Below, piece by piece: positions 1 through 6,971 of a stretch of 64,000 nucleotides of DNA (positions are counted from its first letter, which is position 1; every line of letters starts with the position of its first letter). Where the stretch lies: the NCBI GenBank assembly GCA_016705125.1, contig JADIYW010000001.1, positions 146,501 through 210,500 on the forward strand. The letters are read 5' to 3'. This DNA is from Bacteroidota bacterium. Lineage in GTDB: Bacteria > Bacteroidota > Bacteroidia > Chitinophagales > JADIYW01. The position numbers were made by a program, and so were the translations under genes. The notes beneath the pieces are model-generated. The model made no database searches and was not told where the DNA came from. It was given only the letters and a program-made list of their open reading frames with translations.

Positions 1-1847
1 TAAATTCCTGGGTATTTTACTTCTCCATTAATAGTAATGTTTTGTTGAATGTCATACTCAAACGTTTTACGAACAAAAACTTGATCCATAGGATTTAAAA
101 CAAATGCTTTTGTAGCAGGATCTAATTCTAAGTTAGGACCAATTTCGGCAGTAAGTACCACTATCTTTGTTGGGCTTGACTCTCCATTTTCTTCATTAAT
201 TAATGAAACTCTGGATACTTCAATTTTATTATTTGCTGCTTCTTGCTTCAATCCTCCAGCGTAAAAAATTAAGTCATTCAGAGTCATTCCATCAGAAAAT
301 TCCATTTTCGTAGGCAATTTAACCGAACCATCTATAGAAACTTTAAAAGACTCTAAAAAAAGCTCCTTTCTAAAAATTTCAACTTTATCAAATTTCTGTA
401 AAAGTACATTTTCACTGCTTCCTTCGTTTATAATAATATCCTTCAAAGAGAATGACTGTACAGTGGTTTGTAAATTATCTAGTTGTCTGAAAAGATAAGC
501 TCTATCTAAATAAGAGTTAAATAAAATTCCACCAGACGCTTTTAATAGGTCACTTATTCTATAGCCTTCTTTTATTTCATATTTGCCGGGTAATTTAACC
601 GTTCCGACTACAGTCACATAATTATCAAAAACATACGGTATTTCTGGAATGGATACTTTGTCTCCATCGTTTAAAAGTAAAGAAACTTTTCCAGCCAAAA
701 CATCATCCAAGTTTAAATCTGAAATCTCAACTTTGCTAGAAATATACCTTTTCACTTGTATGCTAGAGGTAAAGGCATTTGCAGTTAGACCACCAGCAAA
801 ACGGATTAAATCATCGATTTCTTCACCATCCAACAATTCATAATATCTAGGTCTTCTAACGGTTCCACTTATTTCAACACTTCTTTTAGCAGTAGGCACA
901 TAAATAAAATCACCCTCTTGAAGATAAAAATTGTCCTTTTGTGATGGATTAAATAAAAACTCATATAAATCGAATTTTTTTATGGTTTTGCCGTTCCTTC
1001 TTACTTCTATATTTCTTACACTTCCAAGATTTGTAATTCCTTCAGAAGCATTTAAAGCAAAGAAAACGGAATTTATTGCCGGAATTTCAAATGTTCCAGG
1101 TCTTACTACTTCTCCGACAATATTTACAGTTAGATTTCTTGTAAAATTTAAAGATATTTCTAATGTAGAATTTGACAAACTAACGAAATTAGTAACCCTA
1201 CTTCGAATTAATGATTTAGCGGCACCTAATGATTGACCCCGTAAATATATTCTTCCCACTTGCGGAATAGAAATAAAACCATCTTTTCCAATTTTTGCAT
1301 TGTCATTATACTCTGCATTACCCCAAACTGAAATTGTTAACTCATCCCCAGCGTCCAATATATAATCATCTGGTGCCTTAAGCTCGGTAGACCTTTCAAA
1401 TAATTTCATTTTGGCACTATTGAAATAATCATGTCCAAAAAACATTGACGGCTTATTAATAGAAGTGTCTGTTGATAAAAGATAATCACTTACCCCAGCA
1501 CTTTTTATAGAGTCAAAATTAATTTGAGACATTACTGTTTGCTGGATAGCCAAAATTTGAGCTATATTGTCAGGTGTCAATCCACTTGTAGTAGTGGGTT
1601 GAGTAGCAGTACTACTTGAATTATTTGACTTTCCTTGTTTAGGGTCTGTGGTAGTAGTGGTGGCAACAGTGCTTCCAGCTAAGAGGGACGATAGCATTGC
1701 AGGGTCAACTCCTAGCATTTGAAGTTGCGAACTACTTGGAATAGAACCTCCAAGGCTAGTTAGAGATCTTACGCTTGGAATGCCTGTTTGAGCAAAATTC
1801 TTTGAAAAAAACAATGCAAATAGACAAAATAGAATTTTTGATTTCAT
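1..1847 (-). CDS. SLBB-domain polysaccharide export protein (C-terminus beyond window)
   Basis: Outer membrane polysaccharide export protein of the Wza/SLBB class, expected to help form the channel through which capsule or exopolysaccharide leaves the cell. Reading the minus strand from the ATG at 1845-1847 gives about 615 residues without a stop and the frame is still open at base 1, so the gene is partial. A signal peptide (residues 1-20, ending NFAQ) is followed by a low-complexity Ser/Thr/Gln-rich linker (about 55-90), a Poly_export domain (about 160-240, DDYILDAGDELTISVWG) and then a chain of SLBB repeats of the type GTVKLPGKYEIKEG. Several SLBB repeats in one protein are typical of Bacteroidota. 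A TACTTTTG box (minus strand, 1887-1894) resembles a Bacteroidota -7 element, but I see no -33 partner. The neighbouring ompA-type gene and the glycan genes further along fit an envelope role. The exact polymer exported is unknown. Confidence 0.88.
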   Translation of the reverse strand, partial: MKSKILFCLFALFFSKNFAQTGIPSVRSLTSLGGSIPSSSQLQMLGVDPAMLSSLLAGSTVATTTTTDPKQGKSNNSSSTATQPTTTSGLTPDNIAQILAIQQTVMSQINFDSIKSAGVSDYLLSTDTSINKPSMFFGHDYFNSAKMKLFERSTELKAPDDYILDAGDELTISVWGNAEYNDNAKIGKDGFISIPQVGRIYLRGQSLGAAKSLIRSRVTNFVSLSNSTLEISLNFTRNLTVNIVGEVVRPGTFEIPAINSVFFALNASEGITNLGSVRNIEVRRNGKTIKKFDLYEFLFNPSQKDNFYLQEGDFIYVPTAKRSVEISGTVRRPRYYELLDGEEIDDLIRFAGGLTANAFTSSIQVKRYISSKVEISDLNLDDVLAGKVSLLLNDGDKVSIPEIPYVFDNYVTVVGTVKLPGKYEIKEGYRISDLLKASGGILFNSYLDRAYLFRQLDNLQTTVQSFSLKDIIINEGSSENVLLQKFDKVEIFRKELFLESFKVSIDGSVKLPTKMEFSDGMTLNDLIFYAGGLKQEAANNKIEVSRVSLINEENGESSPTKIVVLTAEIGPNLELDPATKAFVLNPMDQVFVRKTFEYDIQQNITINGEVKYPGI

Positions 1848-2033
1848 TTTTTATTTGTTATGGTTGTGTTTTAGCAATTTAGAAGACAAAAGTAATGATT
1901 AATCGTTATTTAAAAGATTAAATTATCCTAAACATCACTATCCTATAAATTAAAAAAGAAGGAAATTAATTTTACAAAATAAAACCCCAATTATAAGATG
2001 AAAATCTATTGTGATGGGTTGCTTTTAAAGTAT

Positions 2034-2071
2034 AAAAAAAAGGCTACGCTTTTTTTGCGTAGCCTTTTTTT
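2034..2071 (-). terminator. Rho-independent terminator downstream of the OmpA-family gene
   Basis: Inverted repeat AGGCTACGC (2041-2049) / GCGTAGCCT (2057-2065) with a 7-base T loop, flanked by an A run on the left and a T run on the right. It could therefore act in both directions. It lies 15 bases past the stop of the OmpA-family gene and upstream of the SLBB export gene. Confidence 0.9.
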
Positions 2072-2085
2072 AAAACCCATTTATA

Positions 2086-3597
2086 TTAATAATTTGCAGG
2101 TGTAAATTCCACCCTTCTATTTAATTGATGTTGAGCTTCTTTAGAAGCATTTTTAAACAAATTGTCTGCTTCGCCATAGAATCCAGGAACAAAACGATCT
2201 CTAGAAATTCCATAAGTGTTTACTAAATAATTTATGGCTGCATTTACCCTTCTATTTGACAAGTCCATATTATAAGGATCTGTATTTCTAATATCAGTGT
2301 GTCCTTTAACATTTACTTTCAAATCTGGATATTTTTTCATAATTGTAGCAACCTCATACAATTCAGGAATTGCATCTGTTCTTATTAAATCTTTATCCAA
2401 ATCATAGAAAATCATATTTAAAGCCCATCCAATTGAATTTTTAGATTCTGCTTTTACGATGTCTTTAACTTGTTGAATCATTGCTGGAGTCAATTTGTCT
2501 CCGCTTCTTACATTCACACCATCAACGATTGGTAATTCTGGAGTTGAGAATGGCTCTGGATCTTTATTGTCAGGCAAACCATCTTTATCGCTATCCAACG
2601 TTACACCATGAGTATCAACTGGTGTTCCTTCTGGTGTTTCTGGCTCTTCATCTAATTCATCAATTACACCATCTTTATCCGCATCTTTTACAGTATATAA
2701 ATTAGCCAATTTTGCATCTGTCAAATTCATATATGCTTCTAATGGATTAACCCACTCTAAGTGCTCTTTTTGAGATTTTTTACCTGCAAATTTATAGGTG
2801 AAATTTACATTGGTATATGCAAATTTGTCGTTTCTTCCTCTTACATACTCATTTGAAACATGACCGTCTAATTTATCTGTATGCACATAATTAAATCTTC
2901 CCTCAATTCCTATGTCAAAAGCTTTTGTAATTTTAAATTTCGCACCTAATGCAAATGGAGCAGTAACTTCTGTTGCTCTATTGGAATAAGTAACTAAATA
3001 TTTTCCATTTGGGTCATCATCTCCTTTGTTTACATCATAAGGTGCATCATCTTTAACGCTATAAACTTGTGAATCAAAAAACAAAGCACCAATACCCATT
3101 TTACCGTAGATTGAAACTCTTCTTTCTTTTACTTCTTTTTGTTTAATATTTGCTCTTATGTATCGATTTAAACCAAAAAACATATTACTGAAATTCATGT
3201 AAACATTTAAAGTTGGATTATGTAGTTTCGTTTCAAAATAAACTGGCTCTTTAAAACCTAATTTTTTCCAAAAGAATCGATCTTCTTTGAATCCACCTCT
3301 TTCAGTGGTTACTCCTTTTAAATTACCAAACATATAATCTGCTTGTAATCCAAATACACCACCAAACATTTTTGTAACGGAACCACCAACTCCATATTGA
3401 TATTCTCCTTTAATTCTTCTCCAGTCATAAGATCGAATATCAGTCATCGGGGTAGTTACACCTCCATGAACAGTTATTGACCAATCTTTCAACACCTTAT
3501 CTGTTGAAATTCGCTGACCCATTACTCCTTGGGTCAAAAATCCTAATGCCATAAACAAAAGGAGTGTTTTTAAATTGAATTTTTTAATCATCTTCAT
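2086..3597 (-). CDS. OmpA-family outer membrane protein with TSP3-type calcium repeats
   Basis: Outer membrane protein linking the envelope to peptidoglycan. The 503-residue product has a signal peptide (about 1-27, ending GVMGQ), an N-terminal beta-barrel region (about 30-275), a short linker with two thrombospondin type 3-like acidic repeats (DADKDGVIDELDEEP and DSDKDGLPDNKDPEP, about 305-350) expected to bind calcium, and a C-terminal OmpA domain (about 385-500). The OmpA domain carries the GHTD...LSNRR peptidoglycan-binding signature. This barrel-TSP3-OmpA order is common in Bacteroidota. The gene is monocistronic, with a good promoter at 3642-3671 and a strong terminator at 2034-2071, consistent with an abundant protein. 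The ATG at 3597 directly precedes a Lys-rich signal sequence. Confidence 0.92.
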   Translation of the reverse strand: MKMIKKFNLKTLLLFMALGFLTQGVMGQRISTDKVLKDWSITVHGGVTTPMTDIRSYDWRRIKGEYQYGVGGSVTKMFGGVFGLQADYMFGNLKGVTTERGGFKEDRFFWKKLGFKEPVYFETKLHNPTLNVYMNFSNMFFGLNRYIRANIKQKEVKERRVSIYGKMGIGALFFDSQVYSVKDDAPYDVNKGDDDPNGKYLVTYSNRATEVTAPFALGAKFKITKAFDIGIEGRFNYVHTDKLDGHVSNEYVRGRNDKFAYTNVNFTYKFAGKKSQKEHLEWVNPLEAYMNLTDAKLANLYTVKDADKDGVIDELDEEPETPEGTPVDTHGVTLDSDKDGLPDNKDPEPFSTPELPIVDGVNVRSGDKLTPAMIQQVKDIVKAESKNSIGWALNMIFYDLDKDLIRTDAIPELYEVATIMKKYPDLKVNVKGHTDIRNTDPYNMDLSNRRVNAAINYLVNTYGISRDRFVPGFYGEADNLFKNASKEAQHQLNRRVEFTPANY

Positions 3598-3641
3598 AAA
3601 AATAATTGTTAATAAAATGGCTTATATTTGTTAATTATCCA

Positions 3642-3671
3642 CAAAATTAAACTAAATATTCAAAAAACAAA
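3642..3671 (-). promoter_or_regulatory. Bacteroidota-type promoter for the OmpA-family gene
   Basis: On the minus strand TTTG (3671-3668), 18 bases, then TAATTTTG (3649-3642). This matches the Bacteroidota -33 TTTG and -7 TAnnTTTG consensus. It would give a leader of roughly 35-40 bases before the ATG at 3597. Confidence 0.7.
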
Positions 3672-3789
3672 TGGTTTTAAAAAAAATATTTCATATTTCA
3701 CAAAAATTTAACGGAAAAAAATTAGCATTCAATCATTTGTTCCTCTCAATTTTACCCTTTAAATTAATTTTTAATATATAAATTTTTAA

Positions 3790-5187
3790 ATGAAAAATCT
3801 CAATGAAAATATTATTGCTTGCATTTCGCCTCCTGGTGTTGGTGCTGTAGGACTAATAAGAATTTCTGGAAATAAAGCTATTTCTATAACAAATAATCAC
3901 TTTAAAGGCAAAAACCTCGAAAACCAAAATAGTCATACCATACACTTTGGTTATTTAATAGATTCAAATGATCGGATTGTTGATGAGGTTTTAATTTCGA
4001 TTTTCAAAGCACCTAATTCCTATACTAAAGAAAACACGGTTGAAATTTCATGTCATGGCGCTCCTTATATTGTTCAAAAAATCATTTCTGTTTTCCAACA
4101 CGCTGGCATAAGATTAGCCAAACCAGGCGAATTTACTCAAAGGGCTTTTCTTAATGGCCGCTTTGACCTTACTCAAGCCGAAGCCGTAGCCGATTTAATT
4201 GCTGCCGAAACGGAATCGCAACAAACAAATGCTATAAAGCAATTGCGTGGTGGCTTTTCTTCTGAATTGCAATTATTGAGAACTGAATTAATTCATTTTG
4301 CATCTTTGATTGAGTTAGAACTAGATTTTTCGGAAGAAGATGTTGAATTTGCTGATAGAAAAGATTTGAAAAATTTAATTGGAAAGCTTTTATTTTCAAT
4401 AAACGGTATGCTTGAGTCCTTTAAATTTGGGAATGTGGTTAAAAACGGGATTACAACCGTGCTTGCTGGTAGACCAAATGCAGGTAAATCGACTTTATTG
4501 AATACCTTATTAAATGAGGAAAGGGCGATCGTATCTGAAATAGCAGGAACCACAAGAGACGTAATAGAAGAAAAAATTGTAATTGATGGTTTGTTATTCA
4601 GACTAATAGATACTGCTGGAATACGTGAAGCTACTGATATTATTGAAAAGATTGGGGTAAAAAAGACTTACGAACAAATAGCAAATGCTTCAATTTTACT
4701 TTATATTTTTGATATTAACACATTAACTATTTCCGAAATTATTGAAGACTTAGAAAAGCTAAAAAGAAAAGACTTAAAAATTGTGTTGATTGCAAACAAA
4801 ACTGATTTGTTAAGTAAAGAAAATATAGATTTGTTTAAAGTGAATTTACAAAAACTTATATTAGATGATGAAATATCATTTTTGGCTATAAGCGCTTTAA
4901 ACAAAAATAATATTGCTGAATTAAAAAAGCAATTGGTTGATTTGTCAATGGGCGGCAAAAACATGCAAGACCAAACAATTATTACGAATTCAAGGCATTA
5001 TGAGTCATTGCTTTTTTCAAAAAATGCCCTTCAAAATGCCTTGTCTGGGTTAGACTTAAATAATACTGGCGATCTCTTGGCCCTAGAAATAAGACATGCC
5101 CTTCATTCTTTGGGTGAAATAACTGGCGAAATAACCAATAATGACCTTTTAAATAATATTTTTAGTAAATTTTGTATCGGTAAATAA
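3790..5187 (+). CDS. mnmE: tRNA uridine-5-carboxymethylaminomethyl modification GTPase MnmE
   Basis: Cytoplasmic GTPase that with MnmG installs the 5-carboxymethylaminomethyl (or related) group on wobble U34 of tRNAs, using folate-bound one-carbon units. The 465-residue length is normal. The N-terminal formyl-THF-binding domain (1-120) is followed by a helical domain and an inserted Ras-like G domain: G1 GRPNAGKST (227-235), TTR (254-256), DTAG (274-277) and a downstream NKTD. The protein ends in the diagnostic CIGK, whose Cys is essential in the family. The partner mnmG is not in this window. The hip operators begin 2 bases after the stop codon. Confidence 0.98.
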   Translation: MKNLNENIIACISPPGVGAVGLIRISGNKAISITNNHFKGKNLENQNSHTIHFGYLIDSNDRIVDEVLISIFKAPNSYTKENTVEISCHGAPYIVQKIISVFQHAGIRLAKPGEFTQRAFLNGRFDLTQAEAVADLIAAETESQQTNAIKQLRGGFSSELQLLRTELIHFASLIELELDFSEEDVEFADRKDLKNLIGKLLFSINGMLESFKFGNVVKNGITTVLAGRPNAGKSTLLNTLLNEERAIVSEIAGTTRDVIEEKIVIDGLLFRLIDTAGIREATDIIEKIGVKKTYEQIANASILLYIFDINTLTISEIIEDLEKLKRKDLKIVLIANKTDLLSKENIDLFKVNLQKLILDDEISFLAISALNKNNIAELKKQLVDLSMGGKNMQDQTIITNSRHYESLLFSKNALQNALSGLDLNNTGDLLALEIRHALHSLGEITGEITNNDLLNNIFSKFCIGK

Positions 5188-5188
5188 T

Positions 5189-5286
5189 TATACCCTATCG
5201 GGTATACTTTTGTTTGTTTTTGTTTTTTTGTACCCAAAAGGGTATAATTAAAATATATTTATTAAATTTGTACCCTAAAAGGTATA
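5189..5286 (+). promoter_or_regulatory. Three palindromic operators and -7 box of the hipBST operon
   Basis: Three related palindromes precede hipB. Site 1 is TATACCC-TATC-GGGTATA (5189-5206, perfect 7-base arms). Site 2 is TACCC-AAAA-GGGTA (5231-5244). Site 3 is TACCC-TAAA-AGGTA (5271-5284, one mismatch) and ends a few bases before the hipB ATG. A -7 box TAAATTTG (5263-5270) abuts site 3, so a repressor bound there would cover the transcription start. HipB-family repressors autoregulate through repeated palindromes of this size, so these are the likely HipB sites. No clear -33 element is visible. Confidence 0.8.
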
Positions 5287-5289
5287 ATA

Positions 5290-5496
5290 ATGAATACTTC
5301 CATAGCCAATTTTGTACAAGAAAAGCGTAAGCAACTTAAACTCACACAACCTGAATTAGCAGAAAAAGCAGGTGTAGGATTGCGTTTTTTGCGTGAATTA
5401 GAAAATGGGAAAGAATCTGTAAGATTAGATAAAGTAAACCAAGTTTTAGCTTTATTTGGTGCAAAAGTTGGTGTAATAAAAAGCGATGAGGTATGA
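5290..5496 (+). CDS. hipB: HipB-like HTH antitoxin/repressor
   Basis: A 68-residue Xre/Cro-type helix-turn-helix protein (TQPELAEKAGVGLRFLRELENGK, roughly residues 19-41, covers helices 2-3 with the second as recognition helix). It is expected to bind the three upstream palindromes, repress the operon and contribute to neutralising the kinase. It is the first gene of a three-gene run and overlaps the next start by 4 bases (ATGA), indicating translational coupling. The length matches short HipB antitoxins of split-hipA loci. The ATG at 5290 leaves almost no untranslated leader after operator 3. Confidence 0.88.
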   Translation: MNTSIANFVQEKRKQLKLTQPELAEKAGVGLRFLRELENGKESVRLDKVNQVLALFGAKVGVIKSDEV

Positions 5497-5813
5497 GAAA
5501 AGGAAACGTTTATTACAAAAATAGTTTAGCAGGAATTATTGCTGAAAATGAAGATGGTTATACTTTTCAGTATGATGTAGATTTTTTAAATTCAAGTTCA
5601 GTAAAATCGGTAAGCTTAACATTACCTATTCAAAAACCGGCTTTTCAAAGCAAGATTTTATTTCCATTTTTTGATGGATTAATTCCAGAAGGTTGGTTGC
5701 TAAACATTGCAGTTGCCAACTGGAAAATAAATGCAAGAGATAGGTTTGGTCTTTTGCTAACCTTGTGTAGTGATTGTATAGGTTGTGTATCAATTAAAGC
5801 TATTGAAGAATGA
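5493..5813 (+). CDS. hipS: HipS-like small protein (HipA N-terminal subdomain-1 homologue)
   Basis: This 106-residue protein corresponds to the N-terminal subdomain of full-length HipA (HipA_N): it has the early RKGNVYYKNSLAGII strand region and a conserved FFDGLIPEGWLL segment followed by a DRFGLLL turn. In the well-studied HipA the same region is fused to the kinase. Here it is a separate gene between hipB and hipT, as in the tripartite HipBST systems, in which HipS is the antitoxin acting on the HipT kinase. It overlaps both neighbours by 4 bases (ATGA at each junction). The function is inferred from family and gene order. In Bacteroidota such genes are usually labelled only as HipA N-terminal domain proteins. 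Confidence 0.85.
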   Translation: MRKGNVYYKNSLAGIIAENEDGYTFQYDVDFLNSSSVKSVSLTLPIQKPAFQSKILFPFFDGLIPEGWLLNIAVANWKINARDRFGLLLTLCSDCIGCVSIKAIEE

Positions 5814-6754
5814 AAGTAAATAAATGTTTATACTGCTATCAGTTACTCAATGAAGATGAACAAGACTTTCATTCATCTTGTGCTAAAAAAATGTTTGGCA
5901 CAAAACAAGCACCTATTATTGATTTTAATTTGAAACAATTAGAAGAATTAGCCAAACAAATAGTTATCAAAAGTGTTGCTGTTACTGGCGTTCAGCCAAA
6001 ATTGTCATTAGAAATAGAAAAACATAAAAACGAATTATCACGCCTTACTATTGTAGGTTTGCACGGCAATTATATTTTAAAACCACCATCAACAGAATAT
6101 AAAGAATTGCCACAAAATGAAGATGTAACAATGCACTTGGCCAATTTAGTAAAAATAAAAACAGCTCAACATTGTTTAATTCGTTTGCATTCAGGCGAAC
6201 TGGCATACATAACCAAACGGTTTGATAGAAACAAAAAAGATAAAATTGCTGTAGAAGATTTTTGTCAATTAACCGAAAATTTAACTGAACATAAATACAG
6301 AGGTTCTATTGAAAAAGTGGCTAAAACAACGCATCAATTTACCACCAATAAAGGCTTAGAAGTATTGCGATTATTTGAATTAGTTTTATTTTGTTACCTC
6401 ACAGGCAATGCAGATATGCACTTGAAGAATTTTGCTTTAATTGAAAACGCTTTTGGCGAATTTGAATTGTCACCTGCTTATGATTTAGTAAGTACTGCTT
6501 TAGTAATTGCAGATGATCAAGAGGAAACGGCACTAACTATCAACGGAAAGAAAAGCCGATTGAAGAAAAAAGACTTTGATGCTTTAGCTTCAAATCTGGA
6601 AATAAATACAAAGGTTTTAAATAGTATTTACGCAAAATTTGAAAATGCATTAACCAACTGGATAGATTTTATTAAGCAAAGTTTTTTATCTAAAGCAATG
6701 CAAAAAAACTATATCGAACTATTACAAACTAAACATAAAAATTTATTTCATTAA
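5810..6754 (+). CDS. hipT: HipT-like serine/threonine kinase toxin (HipA C-terminal family)
   Basis: Kinase toxin of the HipA/HipT family. Characterised members phosphorylate aminoacyl-tRNA synthetases (GltX for HipA, TrpS for HipT) and arrest growth. The target here is unknown. The 314-residue protein starts with a zinc-ribbon-like CLYC...HSSC segment (6-24), then a glycine-rich loop TGVQPK (59-64), RFDR (137-140), the catalytic GNADMHLKNF (199-208; Asp202, Asn207) and the metal-binding SPAYDLVST (221-229; Asp225). These kinase motifs look intact. The positions equivalent to the regulatory SIS autophosphorylation motif of described HipT read A57-V58-T59, so only one phosphorylatable residue remains, although Ser55 lies just before. 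It is the last gene of the operon and overlaps hipS by 4 bases. Confidence 0.9.
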   Translation: MKVNKCLYCYQLLNEDEQDFHSSCAKKMFGTKQAPIIDFNLKQLEELAKQIVIKSVAVTGVQPKLSLEIEKHKNELSRLTIVGLHGNYILKPPSTEYKELPQNEDVTMHLANLVKIKTAQHCLIRLHSGELAYITKRFDRNKKDKIAVEDFCQLTENLTEHKYRGSIEKVAKTTHQFTTNKGLEVLRLFELVLFCYLTGNADMHLKNFALIENAFGEFELSPAYDLVSTALVIADDQEETALTINGKKSRLKKKDFDALASNLEINTKVLNSIYAKFENALTNWIDFIKQSFLSKAMQKNYIELLQTKHKNLFH

Positions 6755-6848
6755 TGTCTTTTTCTACCTTTCAAAGTGTTTGTTTTCGGATAAATTGTCC
6801 CTCATTTGTCCCTCGTAAATGCAAAAGCATTGATTTTACTACATTTGT

Positions 6849-6869
6849 TACTTTCTGTATCGGAAAGTA
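6849..6869. repeat. Short inverted repeat between hipT and the PKS gene
   Basis: TACTTTC (6849-6855) / GAAAGTA (6863-6869) with a 7-base spacer. No T run follows, so it is not a classical terminator. It could be an operator for the PKS operon or a weak hairpin ending the hip transcript. The rest of the 217-base gap (6755-6971) shows no gene that I can support. The PKS start at 6972 is preceded by TACCTTAG, a weak match to a -7 element. Confidence 0.4.
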
Positions 6870-6971
6870 GTAACCACTATTACTCATTTACGTTAATTCT
6901 CCTTAATCTTTACAATTATTCGAAAAAAAAAATCAAAAAGTGTACCTTAGCGAGTTGAAAAAAAATTACTT

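Noticed and set aside
649..1236. Plus-strand open frames over the SLBB export gene
   Set aside because: They are antisense to a clear minus-strand gene with signal peptide, Poly_export and SLBB repeats; composition is that of the opposite strand.
5189..5286. Short spaced repeats that could suggest a mini-CRISPR array
   Set aside because: Only three short palindromes, unequal spacing and no cas gene; position before hipB explains them as operators.
6755..6971. Possible remnant of an integrase or attachment site between hipT and the PKS gene
   Set aside because: No matching direct repeats flanking the hip locus and no integrase-like reading frame were visible; only a 7-base inverted repeat was found.
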